Part shown: positions 1 through 6,031 of the stretch, one piece after another
Layout: every line of letters starts with the position of its first letter
Numbering within the stretch: the first letter of the stretch is position 1
Assembly: GCA_017379955.1 (NCBI GenBank)
Contig: JAFNVE010000011.1
Coordinates: 1-11,535 of the forward strand
Direction: 5' to 3'
DNA length: 11,535 bases
DNA from: Tidjanibacter sp.
Lineage (GTDB): Bacteria; Bacteroidota; Bacteroidia; Bacteroidales; Rikenellaceae
The notes under the pieces: generated by a model
What the model was told of the DNA's origin: nothing
Databases searched by the model: none
What the model saw: only the letters and a program-made list of their open reading frames with translations
Position numbers and translations under genes: made by a program

Positions 1-45
1 CTTTTTGTAAAAAGCCTTTTTGATTTGTCGCTTTTTGTAAAAAGC
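1..45. repeat. Direct repeat of a palindromic 15-mer, 30-base period
   Basis: CTTTTTGTAAAAAGC occurs at 1-15 and again at 31-45. Each copy is itself a near-perfect palindrome (CTTTTT-GT-AAAAAG), so each could form a small hairpin or bind a symmetric protein. The first copy touches the window edge, so more copies may lie to the left. Function is unknown. Confidence 0.6.
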
Positions 46-109
46 TCCGCAAAAACTTTTAAACATTTAGTTTGCGAGTTTAGAAGTTACCTATTAGTAA
101 CTACGATAT

Positions 110-164
110 AAAATAGAGATAGGCAGATATTCAAGTGAACTTGACATCTGCCTATCTCTATTTT
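110..164. terminator. Long hairpin, possible bidirectional terminator
   Basis: A perfect 19-base inverted repeat has arms at 110-128 and 146-164 (AAAATAGAGATAGGCAGAT and its complement). The loop is itself self-complementary (TCAAG-tgaa-CTTGA, 131-144), so a nearly continuous stem forms with only a small internal bulge. The A-run at one end and T-run at the other fit a terminator usable from either side. It may end a plus-strand gene lying left of the window, the flippase operon, or both. The stem is longer than a usual terminator. Confidence 0.55.
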
Positions 165-283
165 CCATCGTACCCTCTACGAGGGTATTCCCTAAACCCG
201 AAAAACTTAAATTCTATACAAAGAGTAATTTAGGTATATTTTATCTCTCATTATTCTCAAATTTCCCATCACTCCCATAAACA

Positions 284-318
284 ACAAGCGAGAGATATAT
301 CGAATATCTCTCGCTTGT
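284..318 (-). terminator. Hairpin terminator after the flippase gene
   Basis: A perfect 15-base-pair stem (arms 284-298 and 304-318, loop ATCGA) begins 8 bases past the flippase stop in the direction of transcription. It is the likely end of the hpt-to-flippase operon. On the minus strand the T-tract after the stem is weak (TGTTTAT). On the plus strand a better T-rich run follows, so it may also work in the other direction. Confidence 0.6.
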
Positions 319-325
319 ATTATTT

Positions 326-1774
326 TTAATTCTTCTTTACATATCCTTTCAAGATTGTCATCATCTCCTGCCAAGCCTCAAATCGGAACAGAGCATTAAC
401 GCCGCAATAGACAACCACGCCCGCCAAGACCTTAACAAGCAACACCCAGCCAGCAGCCCAACTTGCAGTGAGCATAGTAATCACGGCCAGCACACCAACC
501 ATCACGCCCGTAGCGAAGATATACGGTAGCAAATCCTTAGTCCTCGCCCACAGAGTCCAGCGAGGTGAGTAGCGATGAGCAGTAAGGGCATTGACAAGCA
601 TATCCGAAACGAAGATAATAACCTGGCCCCAAGCAATAGCCTTAACACTAATCGGTATGGTGATAATCAGCACGATAGTAGCAATTGCCTTCTTCACAAC
701 CTCAATGCGGAAAATCATATTGCCGTCGCTCTTAATCTTCACGATATTATACGAAATCACCGACAGCGGAGCGAGCAGACCCGCCAGCGAAAGAATCTGG
801 ATATACGGCACAGTGGGCATCCACACCTCAGGAAGCAGGAATCGGAACATATCGCCTGCCACGCAAATCAGCCCAAACATAACGGGCCACATAACAAATC
901 CCCACAGCAAGAAAATCTTGCGTGCGCTATCGTGGAAGTGTTCATCATCGCCCTGCAAGCGCGAAAGCGAAGCGAACGAGACACCCATCACGGCATTAAT
1001 CGAGGAACTCACAGGCAACTCCTTAATCTTATTTCCACGGTCGTAGAAGCCGAGTTGTGCTTTGCCGTGTCCGCGCTCGATAAAGAGTCCCGAGATCTGG
1101 TAGTAGATATTGCTAACCAGGTCCGAGAGCATAATGCGTGAGCCGTAGCGGAACATACCCTTGATACTCTCCAACGAGAATTTGAGTTCGGGTTTCCAAT
1201 CACTCATAATCCACATCAGCAGTGCCTTAACAGCCAGCGCAAGCATCCTCTGAGCCACCAACGCCCATAAACCGAAGCCGTTCAGAGCCATAAGGATAGC
1301 GGCCACGCTCGACACCACCGAGGCTACCAAAGTATAAAGCGACAGACGGCGATACTCCAACTGACGCGAGAGAATAGTACTCTGAATTATCGAGAGTGAA
1401 TTGATAGGGAACAACAGGAAGAGAACGGGCGCTATCTGCGCAAAGAGTTCGTCCTCGAAGAATCGCGACAGGAAAGGTGTTGCAGCCCAAAGAATAAGGT
1501 ACAACACAATGGCTATCAACACATTGACATAGAACACCGACGAGTAGTCGCCATCTTTAATCTCCTTTTTGCGAATCAGTGCCTGCGAGAAGCCACTATC
1601 GACAACAGGGAGCAGGATAGCCAAGAATATCGAGAGGATAGCCCAACTACCATAGTCGGTAGGTGTGAGGTGGTTCATCAGCACCATACTCACAGCAAAC
1701 TGCAACAGAGCCGTCACAACCTTCTCGACACTCTGCCAAGCCACGCCCTTAACAACACGTTGTCTTAGTTCCAT
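326..1774 (-). CDS. Wzx-like polysaccharide/lipopolysaccharide flippase
   Basis: Predicted inner-membrane transporter of the MOP superfamily (WzxC-like, Polysacc_synt_3 type), which would flip lipid-linked glycans to the periplasmic face. The 482-residue length and a series of roughly 12-14 hydrophobic segments fit the family. The N-terminal part has the usual pattern: a basic amphipathic start (MELRQRVVKGVAWQS), a first span, then a LTPTDYGSWAI stretch like the L-x-P-x-D-(Y/F)-G motif of Wzx-type proteins, and a GFSQALIRKKE segment like the G-x-x-x-A-L-I-q-r motif. The start is an ATG 18 bases after the aroQ stop, so it is the last gene of the hpt operon. No glycosyltransferase or polymerase is nearby, so the glycan handled cannot be inferred. 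The transporter family is fairly certain; the substrate is unknown. Confidence 0.88.
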   Translation of the reverse strand: MELRQRVVKGVAWQSVEKVVTALLQFAVSMVLMNHLTPTDYGSWAILSIFLAILLPVVDSGFSQALIRKKEIKDGDYSSVFYVNVLIAIVLYLILWAATPFLSRFFEDELFAQIAPVLFLLFPINSLSIIQSTILSRQLEYRRLSLYTLVASVVSSVAAILMALNGFGLWALVAQRMLALAVKALLMWIMSDWKPELKFSLESIKGMFRYGSRIMLSDLVSNIYYQISGLFIERGHGKAQLGFYDRGNKIKELPVSSSINAVMGVSFASLSRLQGDDEHFHDSARKIFLLWGFVMWPVMFGLICVAGDMFRFLLPEVWMPTVPYIQILSLAGLLAPLSVISYNIVKIKSDGNMIFRIEVVKKAIATIVLIITIPISVKAIAWGQVIIFVSDMLVNALTAHRYSPRWTLWARTKDLLPYIFATGVMVGVLAVITMLTASWAAGWVLLVKVLAGVVVYCGVNALFRFEAWQEMMTILKGYVKKN

Positions 1775-1792
1775 AATCAGTCTATTGTTGGG

Positions 1793-2215
1793 TTATTTTC
1801 GCTTTACAAAATAATCAACTGCCAAGCGATACGAATCCGGACCAAAGCCCGCTATCGAGCCACGACACACGCCACCAATCAGCGAAGTGTGACGGAACTC
1901 CTCGCGCGAGAGTACATTGGAAATATGCACCTCTACAACATCGACTCCAACAGCCGCAATAGCATCGCGTAGCGCAACCGAAGTATGAGTATAGCCACCG
2001 GCATTGAGCACCACGCCATCAAAGAGGCCATCAGCCTTCTGAATAGCATCGATAAGTTCACCCTCTATATTGCTCTGAAAGTACTCCAATACCACATCTG
2101 GATACTCTCTCTGCAACTCCTCGAAGATACTCTCAGCACTCGCCACACCATACACACCCGGCTCACGCTTGCCAAGCAGATTGAGGTTTGGACCATTGAT
2201 AATCAGCAGTTTCAT
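1793..2215 (-). CDS. aroQ: Type II 3-dehydroquinate dehydratase
   Basis: Cytosolic enzyme of the shikimate pathway that dehydrates 3-dehydroquinate to 3-dehydroshikimate. At 140 residues it has the normal type II length. The N-terminal INGPNLNLLGKREP block is present, with Arg17 and Tyr22 (catalytic tyrosine of the mobile lid loop). NAGGYTHTSVALRDA (71-85) is the substrate-binding block, His77 lies in it, and Glu95-Val-His97 gives the catalytic histidine. FRHTS (107-111) supplies the conserved arginine. The usual NPGAYTHTS is NAGGYTHTS here, a small variation that keeps the key residues. It lies between the divIC-like gene (9-base gap) and the flippase (18-base gap), so it is cotranscribed with them. 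The start is the ATG giving the standard MKLLIINGPN beginning. Confidence 0.96.
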   Translation of the reverse strand: MKLLIINGPNLNLLGKREPGVYGVASAESIFEELQREYPDVVLEYFQSNIEGELIDAIQKADGLFDGVVLNAGGYTHTSVALRDAIAAVGVDVVEVHISNVLSREEFRHTSLIGGVCRGSIAGFGPDSYRLAVDYFVKRK

Positions 2216-2224
2216 ATCTTAAAA

Positions 2225-2536
2225 CTATTTCTGTTCGGAATAAATAGAGTCGTCGAGGCTATCTTCGTAAATCACATAAATCTCCTCATCAGGACTCTTC
2301 ATATAGAACTTTTCGCGAGCATAACGCTCCAAAAATTCATCTTGTTTGAGATTCTCCAAGAAGGTGCTGTCAGCCTCAATCTGTGCACGATACATATCAC
2401 GCTCGGCCGTCATCTCCTCCACCCTCTGACGAATAAGGCGCACCTCATCGACGGGAACTTCCGCCAGCACAAAGACCACCACAACAAAGAGTGCGGTGAC
2501 CAACATCCAATGCCAATATCGTCTGAAAAATCTCAC
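2225..2536 (-). CDS. FtsB/DivIC-family septum formation initiator
   Basis: Small bitopic membrane protein of the divisome; FtsB/DivIC family members form a coiled coil with FtsL and help recruit and activate septal peptidoglycan synthesis. With the chosen start it has 103 residues: a short basic N-terminus (RFFRRYWHW), one membrane span (about 10-25), a coiled-coil-like stretch (about 32-65), and the family's C-terminal RYAREKFYMKSPDEEIYVI block (71-89). I chose the GTG at 2534-2536, whose G is shared with the TAG stop of queE (TAGTG), giving typical translational coupling. The longer version, a GTG at 2581 adding 15 residues, would overlap queE by 46 bases and adds nothing family-like. The C-terminus is acidic. 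Confidence 0.88.
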   Translation of the reverse strand: MRFFRRYWHWMLVTALFVVVVFVLAEVPVDEVRLIRQRVEEMTAERDMYRAQIEADSTFLENLKQDEFLERYAREKFYMKSPDEEIYVIYEDSLDDSIYSEQK

Positions 2537-3159
2537 TATGGTATTCTCATAAATTTGTGCGACTGCAAGGAGATGTTCCACTTCGGGTTAGCCTTCACAT
2601 ACTCCACAATCGGCTCCATCACCTCGTCAAACTTGCTCCACTCGGGTTGAAGATAGAGCAGACATCTGCGCCCCACCCTGTCGGCACACTCCTCAGCCCA
2701 GGCAAAATCCTCTGGACTCTCAATCACTACCTTCAACTCATGCGCTGCACGACACACCTCGCTCAATGGAGCGTGGCGATGCTTAGGCGAGAGGCAAATC
2801 CAGTCGAAACGACCACTCAGCGGATGAGTGCCAGATGTTTCGAGGAATATTTCCAGCCCCCTCTTATGCAGCATATCGGTCAGTGGCTCAAGCGGATAGA
2901 GCAATGGCTCACCACCCGTAATCACAATCGAGCGGGCACTACACGCCGAGGCACGCTCCACAATCTCCTCAATGGGGCGCGGAGGAAAAGCGGCGGCATT
3001 CCAGGTAAACTTGGCATCACACCACTTGCAGCCCACATCACATCCGCCAAGGCGTATGAAGTAGGCAGGCTTGCCTGTGTGGTAGCCCTCACCCTGCACT
3101 GTGTAGAAGTCCTCTACGAGTGGCAGCAATTCTCCGCCCTTGAAAATCTCGTTATTCAT
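2536..3159 (-). CDS. queE: 7-carboxy-7-deazaguanine synthase (radical SAM)
   Basis: Radical SAM enzyme that rearranges 6-carboxy-5,6,7,8-tetrahydropterin to 7-carboxy-7-deazaguanine, a step to preQ0 and queuosine. The 207-residue protein shows the QueE N-terminal block FYTVQGEGYHTGKPAYFIRL (18-37). The iron-sulfur motif CDVGCKWC (CX3CX2C) gives Cys40, Cys44 and Cys47, and ITGGEPLL (80-87) is the SAM-binding GGEP motif. The ATG at 3157-3159 overlaps the end of hpt by 8 bases (ATGAATAA). A TTG two codons upstream is possible but less likely. The other queuosine genes (queD, queC, queF) are not in the window, so QueE must work with partners encoded elsewhere. The deazaguanine family is sure; DNA 7-deazaguanine modification instead of tRNA queuosine cannot be excluded but nothing here suggests it. 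Confidence 0.94.
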   Translation of the reverse strand: MNNEIFKGGELLPLVEDFYTVQGEGYHTGKPAYFIRLGGCDVGCKWCDAKFTWNAAAFPPRPIEEIVERASACSARSIVITGGEPLLYPLEPLTDMLHKRGLEIFLETSGTHPLSGRFDWICLSPKHRHAPLSEVCRAAHELKVVIESPEDFAWAEECADRVGRRCLLYLQPEWSKFDEVMEPIVEYVKANPKWNISLQSHKFMRIP

Positions 3160-3709
3160 CGGCAAGAATATAGATATCTCTCAGATTACGGCCAAGTTCA
3201 TCATAGTCCAAGCCAAAGCCCAAGATAAAGTCGTTGGGAATCTCCATTGCAGGATACTTAATATTGTAGTGCTTGGTGTAGGATGCAGGCTTGAAGAGAA
3301 GCGTTGCCACCTCCACACTTGCAGGCTCGTGCTCAGCGAGAGTCTTCATCAGGTGATCAATACTACCGCCTGTATCAACAATATCCTCAACAATCACAAC
3401 GTGGCGACCCTTGATATCGTTCTTCAAGCCAATGAGATTAGAGACAGAACCTGTCGAACTTGTACCAGAGTAGGAAGCAAGCTTAACAAACTGAATCTCG
3501 CTTTCGAGGCTCACACGCTGCATAAGTTCAGCAGCAAACATAAACGAGCCATTGAGCACACCTAGAAAGAGAGGGCACTCCTTATCTGCATAGTCAGCCT
3601 CTATGCGCTCCGCCACAGCATCGATAGCCGCAGCAATCTCCTCGTAGGGCTTAAAAATCTTAAAAGTCTTATCTTTGACTTTAACGATAGGTCTGGAATT
3701 GTAGGCCAT
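3152..3709 (-). CDS. hpt: Hypoxanthine phosphoribosyltransferase
   Basis: Purine salvage enzyme joining hypoxanthine (often also guanine) to PRPP to give IMP or GMP, in the cytosol. The 185-residue protein has the type I PRTase layout: VLNGSFMF (51-58) for the pyrophosphate loop, a flexible loop ASYSGTSSTG (78-87), and the PRPP-binding signature VVIVEDIVDTGGSI (104-117) with the acidic pair Glu108-Asp109. LLFKPAS (137-143) supplies the base-binding lysine (Lys140). The C-terminal FGLDYDELGRNLRDIYIL (165-182) is typical of bacterial HPRTs. It is the first gene of the five-gene minus-strand operon, preceded by a good -7 box, and its stop overlaps the start of queE. The ATG chosen is the only start near the promoter. 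Confidence 0.96.
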   Translation of the reverse strand: MAYNSRPIVKVKDKTFKIFKPYEEIAAAIDAVAERIEADYADKECPLFLGVLNGSFMFAAELMQRVSLESEIQFVKLASYSGTSSTGSVSNLIGLKNDIKGRHVVIVEDIVDTGGSIDHLMKTLAEHEPASVEVATLLFKPASYTKHYNIKYPAMEIPNDFILGFGLDYDELGRNLRDIYILADE

Positions 3710-3755
3710 AACTATATTATTTTGTATGTAGCAATACTCTTTTTACAAAAATGCT

Positions 3756-3763
3756 TATTTTTG
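3756..3763 (+). promoter_or_regulatory. -7 box for the small membrane protein gene
   Basis: TATTTTTG matches the Bacteroidota -7 consensus TAnnTTTG exactly and would start a transcript about 40 bases before the ATG at 3813. No TTTG -33 box lies at the normal distance; the nearest is at 3721-3724, which is too far. It abuts the opposing -7 box of hpt. A weaker alternative, AAACTTTG, lies at 3775-3782. Confidence 0.5.
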
Positions 3764-3797
3764 CAAAAGTAATAAAACTTTGCGGAAAGTGAACAAA
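3764..3797 (-). promoter_or_regulatory. Promoter of the hpt operon
   Basis: On the minus strand, TACTTTTG (3764-3771) matches the Bacteroidota -7 consensus TAnnTTTG. A TTTG -33 box is found at 3794-3797, 22 bases away, within the usual spacing range. The leader to the hpt ATG would be about 45-50 bases, AT-rich, with no clear Shine-Dalgarno sequence. The -33 box falls in the leader of the divergent plus-strand gene. Confidence 0.6.
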
Positions 3798-3812
3798 AAA
3801 GAGATAAGAGAG

Positions 3813-4052
3813 ATGGAAAAAGAGAATCAGACACCACAGAAGGGTTGGAAGAGTTTTACTCGTCAGGAGAAGTGGATGGTGGTGAGTATTGTTGTATTGG
3901 TGATACTTGTTCTTGTCCGTTGGGACTATATCCGCGAGGAGGCAGGTGGCGCCTTCCGCAGCCGAATTGAGACGATCCAGGGCAAAGGTATGGACTCACT
4001 CGGCCTTCCCGCAATGCGAATGCCCGTCGCTCCTGAGAATAATGCGGAATAA
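3813..4052 (+). CDS. Small single-span membrane protein, unknown function
   Basis: I do not recognise this 79-residue protein. It has a basic, polar N-terminus with a KGWKSFTRQEKW segment (10-21), one hydrophobic span (about 22-35, MVVSIVVLVILVLV), and a soluble tail of about 44 residues ending in acidic PENNAE. More positive charge before the span predicts N-in, C-out topology, with the tail in the periplasm. There is no lipobox or cleavable signal peptide. I chose the ATG at 3813, preceded by purine-rich GAGATAAGAGAG. An in-frame TTG at 3780 would add 11 residues but lies almost on the transcription start. It is the only plus-strand gene, diverging from hpt and converging on rnfA, with its own promoter box and terminator, which supports its being real. 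Confidence 0.75.
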   Translation: MEKENQTPQKGWKSFTRQEKWMVVSIVVLVILVLVRWDYIREEAGGAFRSRIETIQGKGMDSLGLPAMRMPVAPENNAE

Positions 4053-4106
4053 CGCTGAGTATGAGTAATAGGGAATTTAGGGAAAAACCTATTGGGCATA
4101 TCCCAC

Positions 4107-4141
4107 AAAAAAGAGAGCAATTCGATATTGCTCTCTTTTTT
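4107..4141. terminator. Bidirectional intrinsic terminator
   Basis: A GAGAGCAAT stem (4113-4121) pairs with ATTGCTCTC (4127-4135) around a 5-base loop. It is flanked by six A's on the left and six T's on the right, so either strand gives a stem followed by a U-run. It lies between the convergent small membrane protein gene and rnfA, and probably ends both transcripts. Confidence 0.85.
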
Positions 4142-4165
4142 ATCTAAAAAGTCGTAGAATTGAGG

Positions 4166-4249
4166 GAATTTGGGGCTTCGTGCAGCGAGGCCGCCCGCAG
4201 CATACTTAATCGTATGTGAGGACGGCCTCGCAAGGGAAGTGACAAATTC
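4166..4249. repeat. Multi-stem inverted repeat downstream of rnfA
   Basis: An 84-base imperfect palindrome with nested arms: GAATTTG/CAAATTC (4166-4172, 4243-4249), CTTC/GAAG (4176-4179, 4236-4239), GCGAGGCCG/CGGCCTCGC (4185-4193, 4223-4231), and CATAC/GTATG (4201-4205, 4212-4216). The centre is GC-rich, unlike other intergenic DNA here. It has no U-run, so it is not an ordinary terminator. It could be a REP-like repeat, a transcript-stabilising structure for the rnf mRNA, or part of a small RNA. Confidence 0.6.
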
Positions 4250-4267
4250 ACCAATTATATGGCTTTT

Positions 4268-4840
4268 TTAAACGAGGCCCGAGAAGCCCATAAAGGCCAT
4301 CGCCAAAATACCCGCAGTAACCAACGCAATAGGCACACCCTTGAACGATTTGGGCACACCATTAATCGCCAGACGCTCGCGGATACCTGCAAAGATAATC
4401 AACGCCAGCGCAAAGCCAATTGCGGTACCTACTGCGTATACAAACGACTCGAGGAGGTTGAACTCCTTCTGCACGAGCAGCAGAGCCACACCAAGCACTG
4501 CGCAGTTGGTAGTAATCAGGGGCAAGAAGATACCGAGCGCCTGATAGAGCGATGGGCTGAGTTTCTTCAATACAATCTCCACCATCTGAACGAGCGATGC
4601 AATAACCAAGATAAAGACGATGGTCTGCATAAACTCAATACCCAGAGGCACGAGGATATAGTACTGAACAAGGTAGGCAACAATCGAACTAATAGCCATC
4701 ACAAAGGTAACGGCAGCACCCATACCTGCTGCGGTCTCGACCTTGCTCGACACACCCAGGAAGGGGCAGATACCCAGGAACTGGGACAATACGACATTAT
4801 TAACGAATATCGCACCGATAATAATTAACAGATACTCCAT
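4268..4840 (-). CDS. rnfA: Rnf complex subunit A
   Basis: Integral membrane subunit of the Rnf ferredoxin:NAD+ oxidoreductase; RnfA and RnfE are related, oppositely oriented proteins that form the ion/electron path in the membrane core. The 190-residue, six-span length is typical. It has the family N-terminus with [20 protein letters not shown] (12-31) and the two conserved half-channel cysteines, Cys25 (LGICPFLG) and Cys113 (TTNCAVLG), which in structures of the family hold an iron-sulfur centre with RnfE. The [14 protein letters not shown] block (100-113) is diagnostic. It is the last gene of the operon, 5 bases after the rnfE stop. NqrE of the Na+-NQR complex is homologous, but the rnfB/rnfC neighbours settle this as Rnf. 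Confidence 0.96.
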   Translation of the reverse strand: MEYLLIIIGAIFVNNVVLSQFLGICPFLGVSSKVETAAGMGAAVTFVMAISSIVAYLVQYYILVPLGIEFMQTIVFILVIASLVQMVEIVLKKLSPSLYQALGIFLPLITTNCAVLGVALLLVQKEFNLLESFVYAVGTAIGFALALIIFAGIRERLAINGVPKSFKGVPIALVTAGILAMAFMGFSGLV

Positions 4841-4845
4841 AACGG

Positions 4846-5439
4846 CTATTTATTAAGTTTTGCTGTCAGTTTATTAAAAATCACCATCAGGTAGCCCAGA
4901 GCGATAAATGCACCGGGAGCCAAGACGAAGATCAGAATACCATTGTCGGCATTGAAGAGTTGCTGTCCGAAGATAGCACCTGTGCCGAGCAACTCACGCA
5001 CTGCACCGAGCAGAGTCAGAGAGAGGGTAAAGCCCAAGCCGATACCCACGCCGTCGAGTGCCGAATCCAGCACGCCGTTCTTCGAAGCGAACGCCTCAGC
5101 ACGGCCAAGGATGATACAGTTCACCACAATCAGAGGGATGAAGACACCCAGAGTCTCGTAGAGGCTGGGGACATAAGCCTTCATCAGAAGTTCAATAACG
5201 GTCACAAACGATGCAATCACCACGATAAATGCGGGGATGCGCACCTTTCCAGGAACGAGGTTCTTAATAAGCGAGATAACGATGTTCGACATAATAAGTA
5301 CGAACATAGTCGCCACACCCATACCCAGACCATTAACAGCCGAAGTGGTAGTACCCAGCGTAGGGCACATACCGAGAATCAACACGAAGGTAGGATTCTC
5401 CTTGATAATACCTTTGGTAAGAATACTCAATTTACTCAT
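4846..5439 (-). CDS. rnfE: Rnf complex subunit E
   Basis: Membrane-core partner of RnfA in the Rnf complex, homologous to NqrD. The protein has 197 residues with six predicted spans. [20 protein letters not shown] (13-32) near the N-terminus carries Cys25, and [20 protein letters not shown] (98-117) carries Cys108; these are the conserved cysteines that pair with those of RnfA. The ATG start follows rnfG by 19 bases and the stop is 5 bases before rnfA, so translation is probably coupled. Nothing is missing compared with the family. Confidence 0.96.
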   Translation of the reverse strand: MSKLSILTKGIIKENPTFVLILGMCPTLGTTTSAVNGLGMGVATMFVLIMSNIVISLIKNLVPGKVRIPAFIVVIASFVTVIELLMKAYVPSLYETLGVFIPLIVVNCIILGRAEAFASKNGVLDSALDGVGIGLGFTLSLTLLGAVRELLGTGAIFGQQLFNADNGILIFVLAPGAFIALGYLMVIFNKLTAKLNK

Positions 5440-5458
5440 AATTCTATCCTCCTACCTA

Positions 5459-6019
5459 TTATTTGTTAACCATTATAAACGCCTCGTATGCGGCAGCAAC
5501 TACCTCTGCATAAGCACGCGAGGAGATTGTAGCAGCGGTGAGTGCATCCACATCACCACCATCCTTCTTCACCTTCAAGTTCACCTCACCGGCCTTCTTG
5601 CCCTCGATGCTCTTGCGAACAACATTGTCAGGATTAGCCAAGTTAGCACCAAGACCAGGGGTCTCTGCCTGCTTCAACACCTCAATACCCGATACGGTAC
5701 CCTCAGTATCGAAACCTACCATCAGGCGAATCTCGCCACTAAAACCGTTCATAGTGTATGCCTCGAAAGCGTAGCCTACAACTGCACCCGAAGCATCGGT
5801 AGCGGTGAACACCTTGAACTCCTTACCATCAACACTCACAACATCCTCTGCTGTCTGCTCAAAAGCGGGCAGCACGGCAGCAATACTCTGAGTAACTTTG
5901 AGTTGTTCTGCCTTAGTGATGGGGTCGAGAGTGACCTTATATACCAGACCGACAGCGGCCGAGCAAACGAGTGCGATGCACGAGAGCACCAACACCATAT
6001 TCTTCAAACTGCTTTTCAT
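5459..6019 (-). CDS. rnfG: Rnf complex subunit G, FMN-binding
   Basis: Membrane-anchored periplasmic flavoprotein of Rnf, carrying a covalent FMN attached by the flavin transferase ApbE, homologous to NqrC. The 186-residue protein has one N-terminal span (about 8-28) and an FMN_bind domain. Q-AETPGLGANL (118-127) is the typical loop. The acceptor region DALTAATISSRAYAE (158-172) corresponds to the usual [ST]GATxxS, with Thr164 as predicted attachment site; here the glycine is alanine (TAAT). The length is slightly short for the family but no domain is lost. It follows rnfD by 12 bases. ApbE is not in the window. Confidence 0.95.
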   Translation of the reverse strand: MKSSLKNMVLVLSCIALVCSAAVGLVYKVTLDPITKAEQLKVTQSIAAVLPAFEQTAEDVVSVDGKEFKVFTATDASGAVVGYAFEAYTMNGFSGEIRLMVGFDTEGTVSGIEVLKQAETPGLGANLANPDNVVRKSIEGKKAGEVNLKVKKDGGDVDALTAATISSRAYAEVVAAAYEAFIMVNK

Positions 6020-6031
6020 ACTCTCTCCCTC

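Larger units (their letters stand above)
1..325. other. Intergenic region with repeats and hairpins, no convincing gene
   Basis: This AT-rich stretch lies beyond the 3' end of the flippase operon. It holds a palindromic 15-base direct repeat (1-45), a long hairpin (110-164), a short inverted repeat with 7-base arms TACCCTC/GAGGGTA (171-187), and a 15-base-pair hairpin just after the flippase stop (284-318). Two short frames run off the left edge, one on each strand. Both are low complexity because of the repeat and I do not call either a gene. Confidence 0.6.

Noticed and set aside
1..66. Minus-strand frame starting at ATG 66 and leaving the window (MFKSFCGAFYKK...)
   Set aside because: It reads through the same palindromic repeat, has no -7 box behind it, and its Lys/Phe-rich content is what an AT-rich repeat gives by chance.
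1..111. Plus-strand frame running in from the left edge and ending at TAA 109-111, just before the hairpin
   Set aside because: The translation is dominated by the 30-base repeat (LFVKS twice) and looks low complexity. A gene end here is possible because a hairpin follows, but the sequence does not support it well enough.
2225..2581. Longer version of the FtsB/DivIC-like protein from a GTG at 2581
   Set aside because: It would overlap queE by 46 bases and add 15 residues unlike the family; the GTG sharing a base with the queE stop is the better start.
3780..3812. TTG upstream start for the small plus-strand membrane protein
   Set aside because: It lies only about ten bases after the expected transcription start and lacks a ribosome-binding context, whereas the ATG at 3813 follows a purine-rich stretch.
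4185..4231. GC-rich stem after rnfA considered as the rnf terminator
   Set aside because: No U-run follows on either strand, while the hairpin at 4107-4141 has a proper one.
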